A DNA stretch of 64,000 nt from an uncultured Clostridia bacterium (lineage in GTDB: Bacteria > Bacillota > Clostridia > Christensenellales > Borkfalkiaceae). Each line of letters begins with the position of its first letter. Position 1 is the first letter of the stretch. Positions 1 to 6,768 of the stretch are shown in pieces. The position numbers and the translations under genes were made by a program. The notes under the pieces were generated by a model. The model saw only the letters and a list, made by a program, of their open reading frames with translations. It was not told the origin of the DNA and did not search any database. The stretch is taken from NCBI GenBank assembly GCA_947627575.1, contig CANQWN010000002.1, forward strand, positions 1-64,000. The letters run 5' to 3'.

Positions 1-476
1 GTTTTTTGCGGGATGGGCAACGTAACTTCCGTGCCCGCCGTGTACTGCGTTAAATTGCTTACGCCCGCGGGGAACGAACCCTCGTTGAGATGTAAGGTAA
101 CCGTGTATGTCTGCGGCGCTACGGTATTTGAATCCCAATGCGCCCAAAATTCTTTATCGCCCGTATCGGTTTCGGATATCTTTTCCCACTTCACGTCGGA
201 GATATCGTACCAACCCGCAAATACGCTGCCGCTTTTTGTAAGTTTGGGAAGCGAAAGCGAATTGCCGCCGCGATATTTTACCGTGAAAATATCGCCTTCT
301 ATATCGTAGGCGGAATTAGAGCCGCCGTTTGCGTGCAAAGTTACGGTGTACACTTCGCCTTCAACGGTATTATCGTTATCCGGGTCTTCCTCACCGCCTG
401 TAGAGCAAGCGGAACAGAACAAAGCGAATGACAGCATTGCGGCGAGTATAACGCCTATGAATTTTTTAAGTTTCAT
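1..476 (-). CDS. InlB B-repeat lipoprotein (partial, runs off left edge)
   Basis: Open reading frame starting at an ATG (476-474) and still open at base 1, so only the first 158 codons are seen. The start has an AGGGA-type ribosome site about 8 nt upstream. Residues 1-24 form a lipoprotein signal peptide: basic start MKLKK, a hydrophobic core, then LFCSAC with the lipidated Cys at about residue 24. An acidic linker (EEDPDNDN) follows, then an extracellular repeat of the InlB B / Listeria-Bacteroides type, recognised by YTVTLHANGG, VFAGWY and FWAHW. A second copy begins at YTVTLHLNEG near the edge. Such repeats are known from surface proteins with adhesive or scaffolding roles. The substrate or partner cannot be read here. 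It has its own promoter with a perfect palindrome over the -10. Confidence 0.75.
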   Translation of the reverse strand, partial: MKLKKFIGVILAAMLSFALFCSACSTGGEEDPDNDNTVEGEVYTVTLHANGGSNSAYDIEGDIFTVKYRGGNSLSLPKLTKSGSVFAGWYDISDVKWEKISETDTGDKEFWAHWDSNTVAPQTYTVTLHLNEGSFPAGVSNLTQYTAGTEVTLPIPQK

Positions 477-498
477 ACCCACATCCCTTATTTTGATT

Positions 499-538
499 TT
501 GTTATGATAATTTTATCATAACAAGTGGAAATTTGCAA
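499..538 (-). promoter_or_regulatory. Promoter with palindromic operator for the lipoprotein gene
   Basis: On the minus strand there is TTGCAA (538-533), a 17-bp spacer, and TAAAAT (515-510). Lying over the -10 is a perfect inverted repeat of 12-bp arms (TTGTTATGATAA, 499-510, and its complement, 513-524) with a 2-bp centre. This is the geometry of a repressor operator. The regulator is not identified; the inner TGATAA/TTATCA is reminiscent of Fur-family boxes but has a different spacing. Confidence 0.65.
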
Positions 539-574
539 CAGAAAAATTATAATTTTTGTAAATATATATACAAA

Positions 575-598
575 AAAGGGACGGTAAACCGTCCCTTT
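575..598 (-). terminator. Terminator after the arsR-type gene
   Basis: A 10-bp perfect stem (AAAGGGACGG / CCGTCCCTTT) with a 4-nt loop is followed on the minus strand by a T-rich run. It overlaps the arsR stop codon and ends the copA-arsR unit. Confidence 0.85.
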
Positions 599-936
599 CA
601 GCAACCTAAAAATTCAACGCCCTTCAACATTACGTCGTTTACCGTATCGTTTACAAGACTGTAAAAGATTATTTTTCCGTGGCGGTCGCTTTTTACTATT
701 CCCAAATTTTTGAGAAGGCGCAACTGATGCGAAACGGTGGTTTGGTTTATTTCAAGCACGCGCGAAAGATCGGTTACGCACATTTCCGAAATAGCCAAAG
801 CCGAAAGCATCCTCACGCGGGTTGGGTCCGCAAAGATGGAAAAAAAGCATACTATGCTGTCCAGCACGTCCCCTTCGGGCACGTACTCCCGCACCAAATC
901 TTTTGTACGTCTGTCTAAAAGCATTGTGTCAATCAT
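598..936 (-). CDS. ArsR/SmtB-family metal-sensing repressor
   Basis: 112-residue winged-helix repressor. The fold is visible as FADPTRVRMLSALA (residues 36-49), the alpha-3 metal-motif region EMCVTDLS (51-58; compare ELCVCDL in CadC/ArsR), the recognition helix QTTVSHQLRLLKNLGIV, and the wing SDRHGKIIFYSL. Cys30, Cys53 and the C-terminal Cys112 are candidate thiol ligands, so a thiophilic metal such as Cu(I), Cd or Zn is more likely than a pure His/Asp site. The metal itself cannot be decided from sequence. The gene lies 89 bp downstream of the copper ATPase gene in the same direction and also has its own promoter. That promoter shares an 11-bp motif with the copA promoter, which suggests it represses both. 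Ribosome site AGGAGG, start ATG. Most Clostridia control copA with CsoR or CopY, so an ArsR-type partner is slightly unusual. Confidence 0.85.
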   Translation of the reverse strand: MIDTMLLDRRTKDLVREYVPEGDVLDSIVCFFSIFADPTRVRMLSALAISEMCVTDLSRVLEINQTTVSHQLRLLKNLGIVKSDRHGKIIFYSLVNDTVNDVMLKGVEFLGC

Positions 937-954
937 CGGGCACCTCCTGTTTAA

Positions 955-983
955 ATTATAATGCCCGTATGCTGATACGTCAA
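955..983 (-). promoter_or_regulatory. arsR promoter
   Basis: TTGACG (983-978), 17 bp, TATAAT (960-955) on the minus strand, about 18 nt before the start codon. The -35 lies in TTGACGTATCA (983-973), which recurs exactly at 3590-3580 upstream of copA. Confidence 0.8.
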
Positions 984-1025
984 TACGACAGGACGACGGA
1001 TATTGTCACAGACGGCGTTTTTTTG

Positions 1026-3485
1026 TCATTTGTTCTCTATCGATTTTACGGTATAGCCCGCTTCGGTAACTACTTTTTTGATTTCTTCGTCGGAAATTTC
1101 GTCCCTGCTGCGTATGACCGCCAGATTCTTTTTCAATTTTACGTCGGCGGAAACTACTCCGCTTACAGCCGAAAGGGCGTTTTCAACGCGCTTTGCGCAG
1201 TGTTCGCAACACATACCTTCGATATACACGATTTTTTTCATATAAATATCTTCCTTTTTATAATTTTTATCTCTATATCTCAAAAGCCGCAGTGCGTTGC
1301 AGACGACGAACAGCGAGCTTAAACTCATACAGGCGGCGGCTATCATAGGCGTGAAATAGAAGCCGAGGGGCGCAAACGCGCCCGCCGCAACGGGTATCAT
1401 CACCGTGTTGTAGATAAACGCCCAAAACAGATTTTGCTTTATGTTGCGAACGGTGGCTTTGGAAAGCCCGAAAACGGCGTCCAGCGAGCGCAAATCGCCG
1501 CCCACCAGCACTATGTCGGCGGAATCTATCGCGACGTCCGTTCCGTTGCCCATTGCAATGCCCACGTCGGCGCATTTAAGCGCGGGCGAATCGTTTATCC
1601 CGTCGCCGACCATTGCAACCCTGCCGCCCGCTTCCATAACGTTGCGCACGGCGTTAAGTTTATCCTGCGGCAACGTTTCGTAAACATATTCTTCTATGCC
1701 CACCTCCGAAGCGACAGCCGCGGCGGTGTTCTTTTCGTCGCCTGTAAGCATAGCCACGCGGATATTGCGGGCTTTGAGGAGGCTTACCGCCTGTTTACTG
1801 CCCTCCTTCACCGCGTCCGCCACGGCAATAAGCGCGAGGACGGACTTGCCGTCCGCAAAGTAAAGCACGGTTTTGCCCTGCGAGGAAAGCTGTTGAGCGC
1901 GCGCCGAAATCTTTGCGGAGGGCGCGCATTTTAACAGTTTGCGGTTGCCGAGGTAATAGGTTGCGCCGCCGTACTTTGCCGAGGCGCCTTTGCCGACGGT
2001 ATAATTATATTCTTCCACTTCCACGCCGTCCGCGGCGTATTCCTTAATGCAAGCCGCGAGGGGATGATTTGAATGATTTTCTATACCATAGGCTATTTTA
2101 AGCGCAAGCGCCCTGTCGAAGCCGAAGGTTTCAAATTCGGTTACGCGGGGCTTGCCTTCCGTAAGCGTGGCGGTTTTATCAAGCAGTACGCAGTTTATTT
2201 TGCCTACTTTTTGCAAACTTTCCGCATCCTTAAACAGTATGCCGAGGGACGCGCCCCTGCCCGCCGCCGTCATAATGGCTACGGGGGTTGCAAGCCCCAA
2301 CGCGCAGGGACAGGATACCACGAGGACGGAAATTGCGTACGTTACGCTGTGGGAAGGATTGAACCCGCCGTCCACAAGCAACCAGATGATAAATACCGCT
2401 ATCGAAATAAGCGTTACTACGGGCACGAAAATGCCCGCTATTTTATCGGCAATCTTCTGTATGGGGGCTTTGCTTGCGCCCGCCTCCTTTACCATTTTAA
2501 CTATTTTGGACAGCGTGGAATCTTCGCCAACGGCTTCCGCGCGGATTTTAAGATAGCCGCTTTTCAAAACGGTTGCGCTTGTAACTTTATCGCCTGCCGC
2601 AACTTCTACGGGGAGGCTTTCGCCCGTGACTGCGCCCTTATCCACAAAGCCGTTCCCTGAAAATATTACGCCGTCCACGGGGATATATTCGCCCTGTTTT
2701 ACCACCACCGCGTCGCCGACGGCAACTTCCCTTACGGGAATAATTCGGGTTTTTCCGTCGCGTTCCACCGTAACGTCTTCGGGGGCGAGTTTAAGCAGTT
2801 TTTCAACTTCCGCGCCCGTACGCTTTTTGGATTTTTCTTCCAGCCATTTGCCCACCGTTACAAGCGTTAAAATCGTGGCGGCGGATTCGTAATGCAACTG
2901 CATGCAAAGTTCGGTCCATTCCGCATTGCCGCGGTACACGCCCAAAAAGACAAACACGGTAAGCCCTACCGAATACAGAAAGGAAACGCCGGAGCCCAGC
3001 GATACGAGGGTATCCATATTGGGAACTTTTTTGAATATCGCCGCAACGCCGCTTTTGAAAAACGCAAAGTTTACGCCTATAACCGCGCCTGCAAGTACCG
3101 CCTGATACAGCGCAAACCACTGCGCATTGCCCCTATGGGGATTTAAAAACGGAGGCAACGGCGCGCCGAACATATGCCCCATAGAAACATACATTAGGGG
3201 CGCCGTGAGAATAACCGAAATTATAAAGCGGATAAACAGCTTTTTATCCCTGTTTTCGCCCTTGACGGGCGCGCCGCCTTCGTTGTACAGTCCGTAACCG
3301 AGGGATTTTACTTCCGCAAAAATTTTACGTTCGTCCAGCGCGGCTTCGTCAAATTCAACCTTCATGCATTTTCCCATAAGGCTGACTTCGCAACTTACCA
3401 CGCCTTCAAGTTTACCTACCGCCCTCTCTATCCCGGAGGAACAGGCGGAACACGTCATCCCCGTGACGTCATACTTCTTTATCAA
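1026..3485 (-). CDS. copA: P1B-type copper-transporting ATPase with C-terminal CopZ-like domain
   Basis: 819-residue membrane pump that exports Cu(I) at the cost of ATP. Order of domains: N-terminal HMA domain with MTCSAC (Cys12, Cys15); eight membrane segments; actuator TGES (287-290); CPC ion-binding motif in SCPCALGLATP (392-394); phosphorylation loop at Asp436; HP motif SNHPLA; hinge GDGINDSPAL; then, after YRDKNYKKEDIY, a second HMA domain (GMCCEHC) of 71 residues. The phosphorylation loop reads DKTAT, not the near-invariant DKTGT: codon 2171-2169 is GCC where GGC is expected. The start is TTG (3485-3483), supported by an AGGGGAAGG ribosome site and the lack of a nearby ATG. The C-terminal domain begins at an internal ATG (1241-1239) with its own AAGGA upstream, so a separate chaperone may also be made. 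The family assignment is firm; copper as the ion follows from CPC and CxxC, and activity with DKTAT is uncertain. Confidence 0.92.
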   Translation of the reverse strand: MIKKYDVTGMTCSACSSGIERAVGKLEGVVSCEVSLMGKCMKVEFDEAALDERKIFAEVKSLGYGLYNEGGAPVKGENRDKKLFIRFIISVILTAPLMYVSMGHMFGAPLPPFLNPHRGNAQWFALYQAVLAGAVIGVNFAFFKSGVAAIFKKVPNMDTLVSLGSGVSFLYSVGLTVFVFLGVYRGNAEWTELCMQLHYESAATILTLVTVGKWLEEKSKKRTGAEVEKLLKLAPEDVTVERDGKTRIIPVREVAVGDAVVVKQGEYIPVDGVIFSGNGFVDKGAVTGESLPVEVAAGDKVTSATVLKSGYLKIRAEAVGEDSTLSKIVKMVKEAGASKAPIQKIADKIAGIFVPVVTLISIAVFIIWLLVDGGFNPSHSVTYAISVLVVSCPCALGLATPVAIMTAAGRGASLGILFKDAESLQKVGKINCVLLDKTATLTEGKPRVTEFETFGFDRALALKIAYGIENHSNHPLAACIKEYAADGVEVEEYNYTVGKGASAKYGGATYYLGNRKLLKCAPSAKISARAQQLSSQGKTVLYFADGKSVLALIAVADAVKEGSKQAVSLLKARNIRVAMLTGDEKNTAAAVASEVGIEEYVYETLPQDKLNAVRNVMEAGGRVAMVGDGINDSPALKCADVGIAMGNGTDVAIDSADIVLVGGDLRSLDAVFGLSKATVRNIKQNLFWAFIYNTVMIPVAAGAFAPLGFYFTPMIAAACMSLSSLFVVCNALRLLRYRDKNYKKEDIYMKKIVYIEGMCCEHCAKRVENALSAVSGVVSADVKLKKNLAVIRSRDEISDEEIKKVVTEAGYTVKSIENK

Positions 3486-3520
3486 AATTGCCTTCCCCTT
3501 GGTTTTATTGTGCGCAAATA

Positions 3521-3590
3521 ATTATACAGCCTAATTCCTACTTTGTCAATAGGAATTAGGCTGTATAGCTTCCGAAATTTGATACGTCAA
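3521..3590 (-). promoter_or_regulatory. Tandem copA promoters inside a 17-bp inverted repeat
   Basis: Proximal promoter: TTGACA (3549-3544), 17 bp, TATAAT (3526-3521). Distal promoter: TTGACG (3590-3585), 17 bp, TATACA (3567-3562). A perfect 17-bp inverted repeat (3524-3540 and 3550-3566, 9-bp spacer) surrounds the proximal -35; its ends form most of the two -10 hexamers. The distal -35 lies in the 11-mer TTGACGTATCA shared with the arsR promoter. This is a likely metal-responsive operator region. Confidence 0.75.
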
Positions 3591-4603
3591 TGGATTTTTT
3601 CAAAAAAGTTATCCGACGCAAGCTCTTCTTCCACGTTGCGCCCCTCGCCGAGGGCAAGCATAACCTTTACCACCGTCATTTCAAAACTGCAATCGTAGGC
3701 GATTATGCATTTGTGGCGGAAAGCGAGCGCGCTGGCGTATACGTTTGCATGGCTGTCTACGGGGGCGAGAATTACCAAAATACCGCAGGACAGGCAATAA
3801 TCGATAAATTTAAGCACGTTTGTTTCGTCGCCGGCGGTGCAAGCCGTGCCGCTGTGGAAAAGTTCGCAAACGACGGCTTTGGGCTTTTTTTCGCCGAAAC
3901 GGTAAAGCGAAAAATCGATAAACGCGCGGGCGCGGATGGTGATAACGTCCTTGCAAAGCCTGTACTCGCCGTAGGGCGGGCGGACGGAATTTATCATACG
4001 CTTTGAGGGGAGCATATCGCTTTTATGGTAGACAAATCTGCCCTTTACCTGTTCGCAAAGCGGCAAATCCATCACGCTTACGAATTTGCCCGTGATCTGG
4101 TCGGTAAAGCAAAGGCGGCTTCCGAGATGGATTTGAAGATTTTCGCGCTCGTTCATAAAAGATACGAAAACCCCGCGCAACCCCTCGTTTTCAATAAAAT
4201 CAACGGCTCCGGCGAAATTTTCCACGCCCTTGCCGCGCTTATCGTCGAGGGGAAACAGCGCAGATACGAATACTATCGGTATGGGCGTATCGCGGAAAAT
4301 CTGGCTGAACAGGTTTGCCGTAAAGCACAAAGTGTCCGTACCGTGGGTGATAATTATTCCGTCGTAGCGCGTTTTATCCACGTGCCTTACGCAGTCCGCC
4401 ATACGGCGGACGTCGGAAAACTGCACGTTTTCGCTTAAAATGTTAAGCGGGCGGAGACTGTCGAACGAGACGGCGTTGCCGAAGCAGGCGCAATACCTGT
4501 CTATAAGCAGGCTTCTGTCCTCGTTCATCAGGTCTACGGTTGTGCCGCTTGTGGCGGAGCCTATCGTTCCGCCCGTAAAAATCACGCAAATTTTTTTCTT
4601 CAT
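3587..4603 (-). CDS. Type I L-asparaginase/glutaminase family protein
   Basis: 338-residue amidohydrolase that should convert L-asparagine to aspartate and ammonia in the cytoplasm; there is no signal peptide. The two hallmark nucleophile/substrate regions are present: FTGGTIGS near residue 9 with the first catalytic Thr, and ITHGTDTL near residue 85 with the second Thr-Asp pair. Length matches the family. The C-terminal half is more divergent, so glutamine or a small amide could also be the substrate. It starts 9 bp after the asnS stop and so is cotranscribed with asparaginyl-tRNA synthetase. The pairing suggests both genes respond to asparagine supply. The stop codon overlaps the distal -35 of the copA promoter, and no separate terminator is seen between them apart from the copA inverted repeat. 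Confidence 0.8.
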   Translation of the reverse strand: MKKKICVIFTGGTIGSATSGTTVDLMNEDRSLLIDRYCACFGNAVSFDSLRPLNILSENVQFSDVRRMADCVRHVDKTRYDGIIITHGTDTLCFTANLFSQIFRDTPIPIVFVSALFPLDDKRGKGVENFAGAVDFIENEGLRGVFVSFMNERENLQIHLGSRLCFTDQITGKFVSVMDLPLCEQVKGRFVYHKSDMLPSKRMINSVRPPYGEYRLCKDVITIRARAFIDFSLYRFGEKKPKAVVCELFHSGTACTAGDETNVLKFIDYCLSCGILVILAPVDSHANVYASALAFRHKCIIAYDCSFEMTVVKVMLALGEGRNVEEELASDNFFEKIH

Positions 4604-4612
4604 GGTATAAAA

Positions 4613-5989
4613 TCAGAGGCTGCCTACCGTCCTCGGGAAAAGCAAAGCGTCCCTTATGTTCTGCACGCCCGTGACGTACATTATTATCCTTTCAAGCCCC
4701 AACCCGAAACCGCTGTGGGGCACCGTGCCGTACTTCCTCAAATCGAGATATTGGGTGTAGGCTTCGAGGGGCATACCGCGCTTTTTCATCGCCTCTTCAA
4801 GTTTGGCAAGGTCGGTTTCCCTTTCGCTGCAACCTATTATTTCGCCTATGCCCGGCACAAGCAAGTCGGTTGCGGCAACGGTTTTGCCGTCCGCGTTCTG
4901 CTTCATATAAAACGCCTTGATGTCCGCAGGGTAATCGGTTACGAACAGGGGCTTTTTAAAATATTCTTCCGTGAGATACCTTTCGTGTTCGGTCTGCAAA
5001 TCGCAACCCCATTCCACGGGATATTTAAATTCTTTGCCGGATTTTTTAAGTATTTCAATCGCTTCCGTATAGGTTACGCGCGCAAAATCGCAGGAAATTA
5101 CGCCGTTCAGCTTATCTTTAAGCCCCTTTTCCACCCTTTCGTCGAAATACGCTATTTCGTCGGGGCAGTTTTCAAGCACGTCCGAAATTATGGATTTTAT
5201 AAATTCTTCCGCAATGCCTATGATATCGTCGAGGTCGGCAAAGCAAACTTCCGGCTCTATCTGCCAAAATTCCGCCGCGTGACGGGTTGTGTTGCTGTGT
5301 TCGGCGCGGAATGTGGGACCGAAAGTATAAATTTTACCCAACCCCGTAGCCGCCATTTCGCCTTCCAGCTGTCCCGAAACGGTGAGGTTTGCGCGCTTGC
5401 CGAAAAAGTCGTTGGCGTAATATTCGCTTTCCGTTTTGAAATCGCCCGCCCACGGGTTTGTGGTGACGCGGAACATTTCGCCCGCGCCCTCGCAGTCGCT
5501 GCCGGTGATTATCGGCGTGTGGACGTACTTATAGTTGTTGTTGCGGAAATATTTGTGAATTGCGAAAGAAATTGCGCTTCTTACCGCAAAAACAGCCTCG
5601 AAATACTTCGTGCGGGGGCGCAGATGGGGAATCGTGCGCAAAAATTCAAGCGTGTGGTGCTTCTTTTGCAGGGGATAATCCGCAGGGCACCCGCCCAAAA
5701 CTTCAACCGAACCGAAGGAAAGTTCGTAGCCGTTGCGTTCGGAAACCAGCAGAACGCCCTTTACAAGCAACGCCGCGCCAACCGCCAACGCGTCCTTATA
5801 GCTTTCCGCGGGAACCGTTTGCTTTTCAATCACTATTTGAAGGTTTTTAAGCGAAGTTCCGTCGTTCAGCTCGATAAACGCGACGCTTTTGGAATCTCTC
5901 CACGTCCTTACCCAACCGCAGACAGTTACCAAACTGCCCGCATATTTTTCGCCTTCCGCAAATATTTGCTTTATATCCGTGTGTTTCAT
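4613..5989 (-). CDS. asnS: Asparaginyl-tRNA synthetase
   Basis: Class II aminoacyl-tRNA synthetase charging tRNA-Asn with asparagine. The N-terminal OB-fold anticodon-binding domain is visible (VTVCGWVRTWRDSKSVAF), followed by the class II core: motif 2 in FRAEHSNTTRHAAEFWQIEPE, and motif 3 GFGLGLERIIMYVTG at the C-terminus. With the ATG at 5989 the protein is 458 residues, normal for bacterial AsnRS. That start is chosen because AAAGGA lies 7 nt upstream; a TTG at 6010 in frame would add seven residues but has no ribosome site. A terminator hairpin (6027-6050) lies just upstream, after rpmF, and no separate promoter was found, so expression may depend on read-through. The asparaginase gene follows 9 bp downstream. 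Confidence 0.95.
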   Translation of the reverse strand: MKHTDIKQIFAEGEKYAGSLVTVCGWVRTWRDSKSVAFIELNDGTSLKNLQIVIEKQTVPAESYKDALAVGAALLVKGVLLVSERNGYELSFGSVEVLGGCPADYPLQKKHHTLEFLRTIPHLRPRTKYFEAVFAVRSAISFAIHKYFRNNNYKYVHTPIITGSDCEGAGEMFRVTTNPWAGDFKTESEYYANDFFGKRANLTVSGQLEGEMAATGLGKIYTFGPTFRAEHSNTTRHAAEFWQIEPEVCFADLDDIIGIAEEFIKSIISDVLENCPDEIAYFDERVEKGLKDKLNGVISCDFARVTYTEAIEILKKSGKEFKYPVEWGCDLQTEHERYLTEEYFKKPLFVTDYPADIKAFYMKQNADGKTVAATDLLVPGIGEIIGCSERETDLAKLEEAMKKRGMPLEAYTQYLDLRKYGTVPHSGFGLGLERIIMYVTGVQNIRDALLFPRTVGSL

Positions 5990-6026
5990 ATCCATATCCT
6001 TTATTGACAACGTTATTAAGAAAAAT

Positions 6027-6050
6027 GCGGACTGCCCGGAGGCAGTCCGC
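6027..6050 (-). terminator. Terminator between rpmF and asnS
   Basis: Perfect 10-bp stem GCGGACTGCC / GGCAGTCCGC with a 4-nt loop, followed on the minus strand by CATTTTTCTT. It lies 38 nt before the asnS start. Confidence 0.85.
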
Positions 6051-6063
6051 AGAAAGCTTCAAA

Positions 6064-6252
6064 TCAGTCTTTCTTGGCGTCCTGGGGGACTACCTCGACT
6101 TTGTCGTAGTAGCCGCAATTTCCGCAAACCCTGTGCGCTTGCATCATAGAGTGACAATGAGGGCACTCTACCAGCGTGGGCGCGGTAGCCTTGTAGTTTG
6201 CGAACCTTTTATTTGTTCTGCTTTTGGATTGTTTTCTCTTGGGTACTGCCAT
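6064..6252 (-). CDS. rpmF: 50S ribosomal protein L32
   Basis: 62-residue small basic ribosomal protein. It begins MAVPKRKQSKSRTNKR, the typical L32 start, and carries a zinc ribbon built from CPHC (about residues 30-33) and CGNC (43-46). It is a structural component of the large subunit near the peptidyl-transferase region. It follows yceD by 16 bp, an order conserved in many bacteria (ylbN-rpmF in Bacillus subtilis). Its end is marked by a strong terminator. Having all four cysteines means it is the zinc-containing form; no zinc-free paralogue is seen in this window. Confidence 0.97.
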   Translation of the reverse strand: MAVPKRKQSKSRTNKRFANYKATAPTLVECPHCHSMMQAHRVCGNCGYYDKVEVVPQDAKKD

Positions 6253-6268
6253 AATTAATCACCTCTTT

Positions 6269-6691
6269 CTATTTATTGGTAACGTCAATACCCTCGCAAC
6301 CATCTTTGCAGAGCAAAACGTTAGGCTGGCTTATAAGTATTGTATCGTCTACGGCTGTTTTTAAATTGATTTTTCTTCCGTCGTAATAGTAACGGTCGTC
6401 CTCTTCCCCGCCGCCGTGGCCGCGGACGTCGTACAGAAGGTCGGCGGTGTAAGTGATATGACGGCGTGCGTCTTTAAGGCAATACGAACATTGCCCCGAA
6501 AGCAGATAATCTACCGTCATCCGCACTTCTACTTTACCGTCGTCGCAGATAAAGTAATCGCAATTTACGTTTACGGCGCCTTCTATCCCACATAACGGGA
6601 TAAGGCAACAGTCCTCTGGCGGGTTGTAACCGAACCGTACTTCCCCTTCGCACTTGCCGGAAGCGCACAATTTACTTACGTCAATTTCCAT
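6269..6691 (-). CDS. YceD/DUF177 family protein
   Basis: 140-residue protein of the YceD (YlbN, DUF177) family, which is linked to large-subunit rRNA maturation or accumulation in other bacteria; the exact role is not settled. The family pattern is seen in the VRMTVDYLLSGQCSYCLKD region, where the conserved CxxC sits in the middle of the protein, and in the C-terminal QPNVLLCKDGCEGI segment. Start: an ATG at 6691 is chosen over an in-frame TTG at 6709, because the -10 element ends at 6710 and transcription should begin near 6703. That leaves a leader of only about 12 nt without a ribosome site. Cotranscribed with rpmF. Confidence 0.85.
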   Translation of the reverse strand: MEIDVSKLCASGKCEGEVRFGYNPPEDCCLIPLCGIEGAVNVNCDYFICDDGKVEVRMTVDYLLSGQCSYCLKDARRHITYTADLLYDVRGHGGGEEDDRYYYDGRKINLKTAVDDTILISQPNVLLCKDGCEGIDVTNK

Positions 6692-6709
6692 ATCAGAGCC
6701 GACTATCAA

Positions 6710-6738
6710 ATTATATTATAAGGGTTTTTCTTTGTCAA
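6710..6738 (-). promoter_or_regulatory. yceD-rpmF promoter
   Basis: TTGACA (6738-6733), 17 bp, TATAAT (6715-6710): a full consensus sigma-A promoter. A second overlapping TATAAT (6720-6715) is only 12 bp from the -35 and is unlikely to be used. Confidence 0.85.
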
Positions 6739-6768
6739 CTTATTTTTTGCGGCGAGACAAAGAAATTT

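Noticed and set aside
13..431. Two plus-strand open frames near the left edge
   Set aside because: They are shadows of the minus-strand InlB-repeat lipoprotein, which has a signal peptide, ribosome site and promoter.
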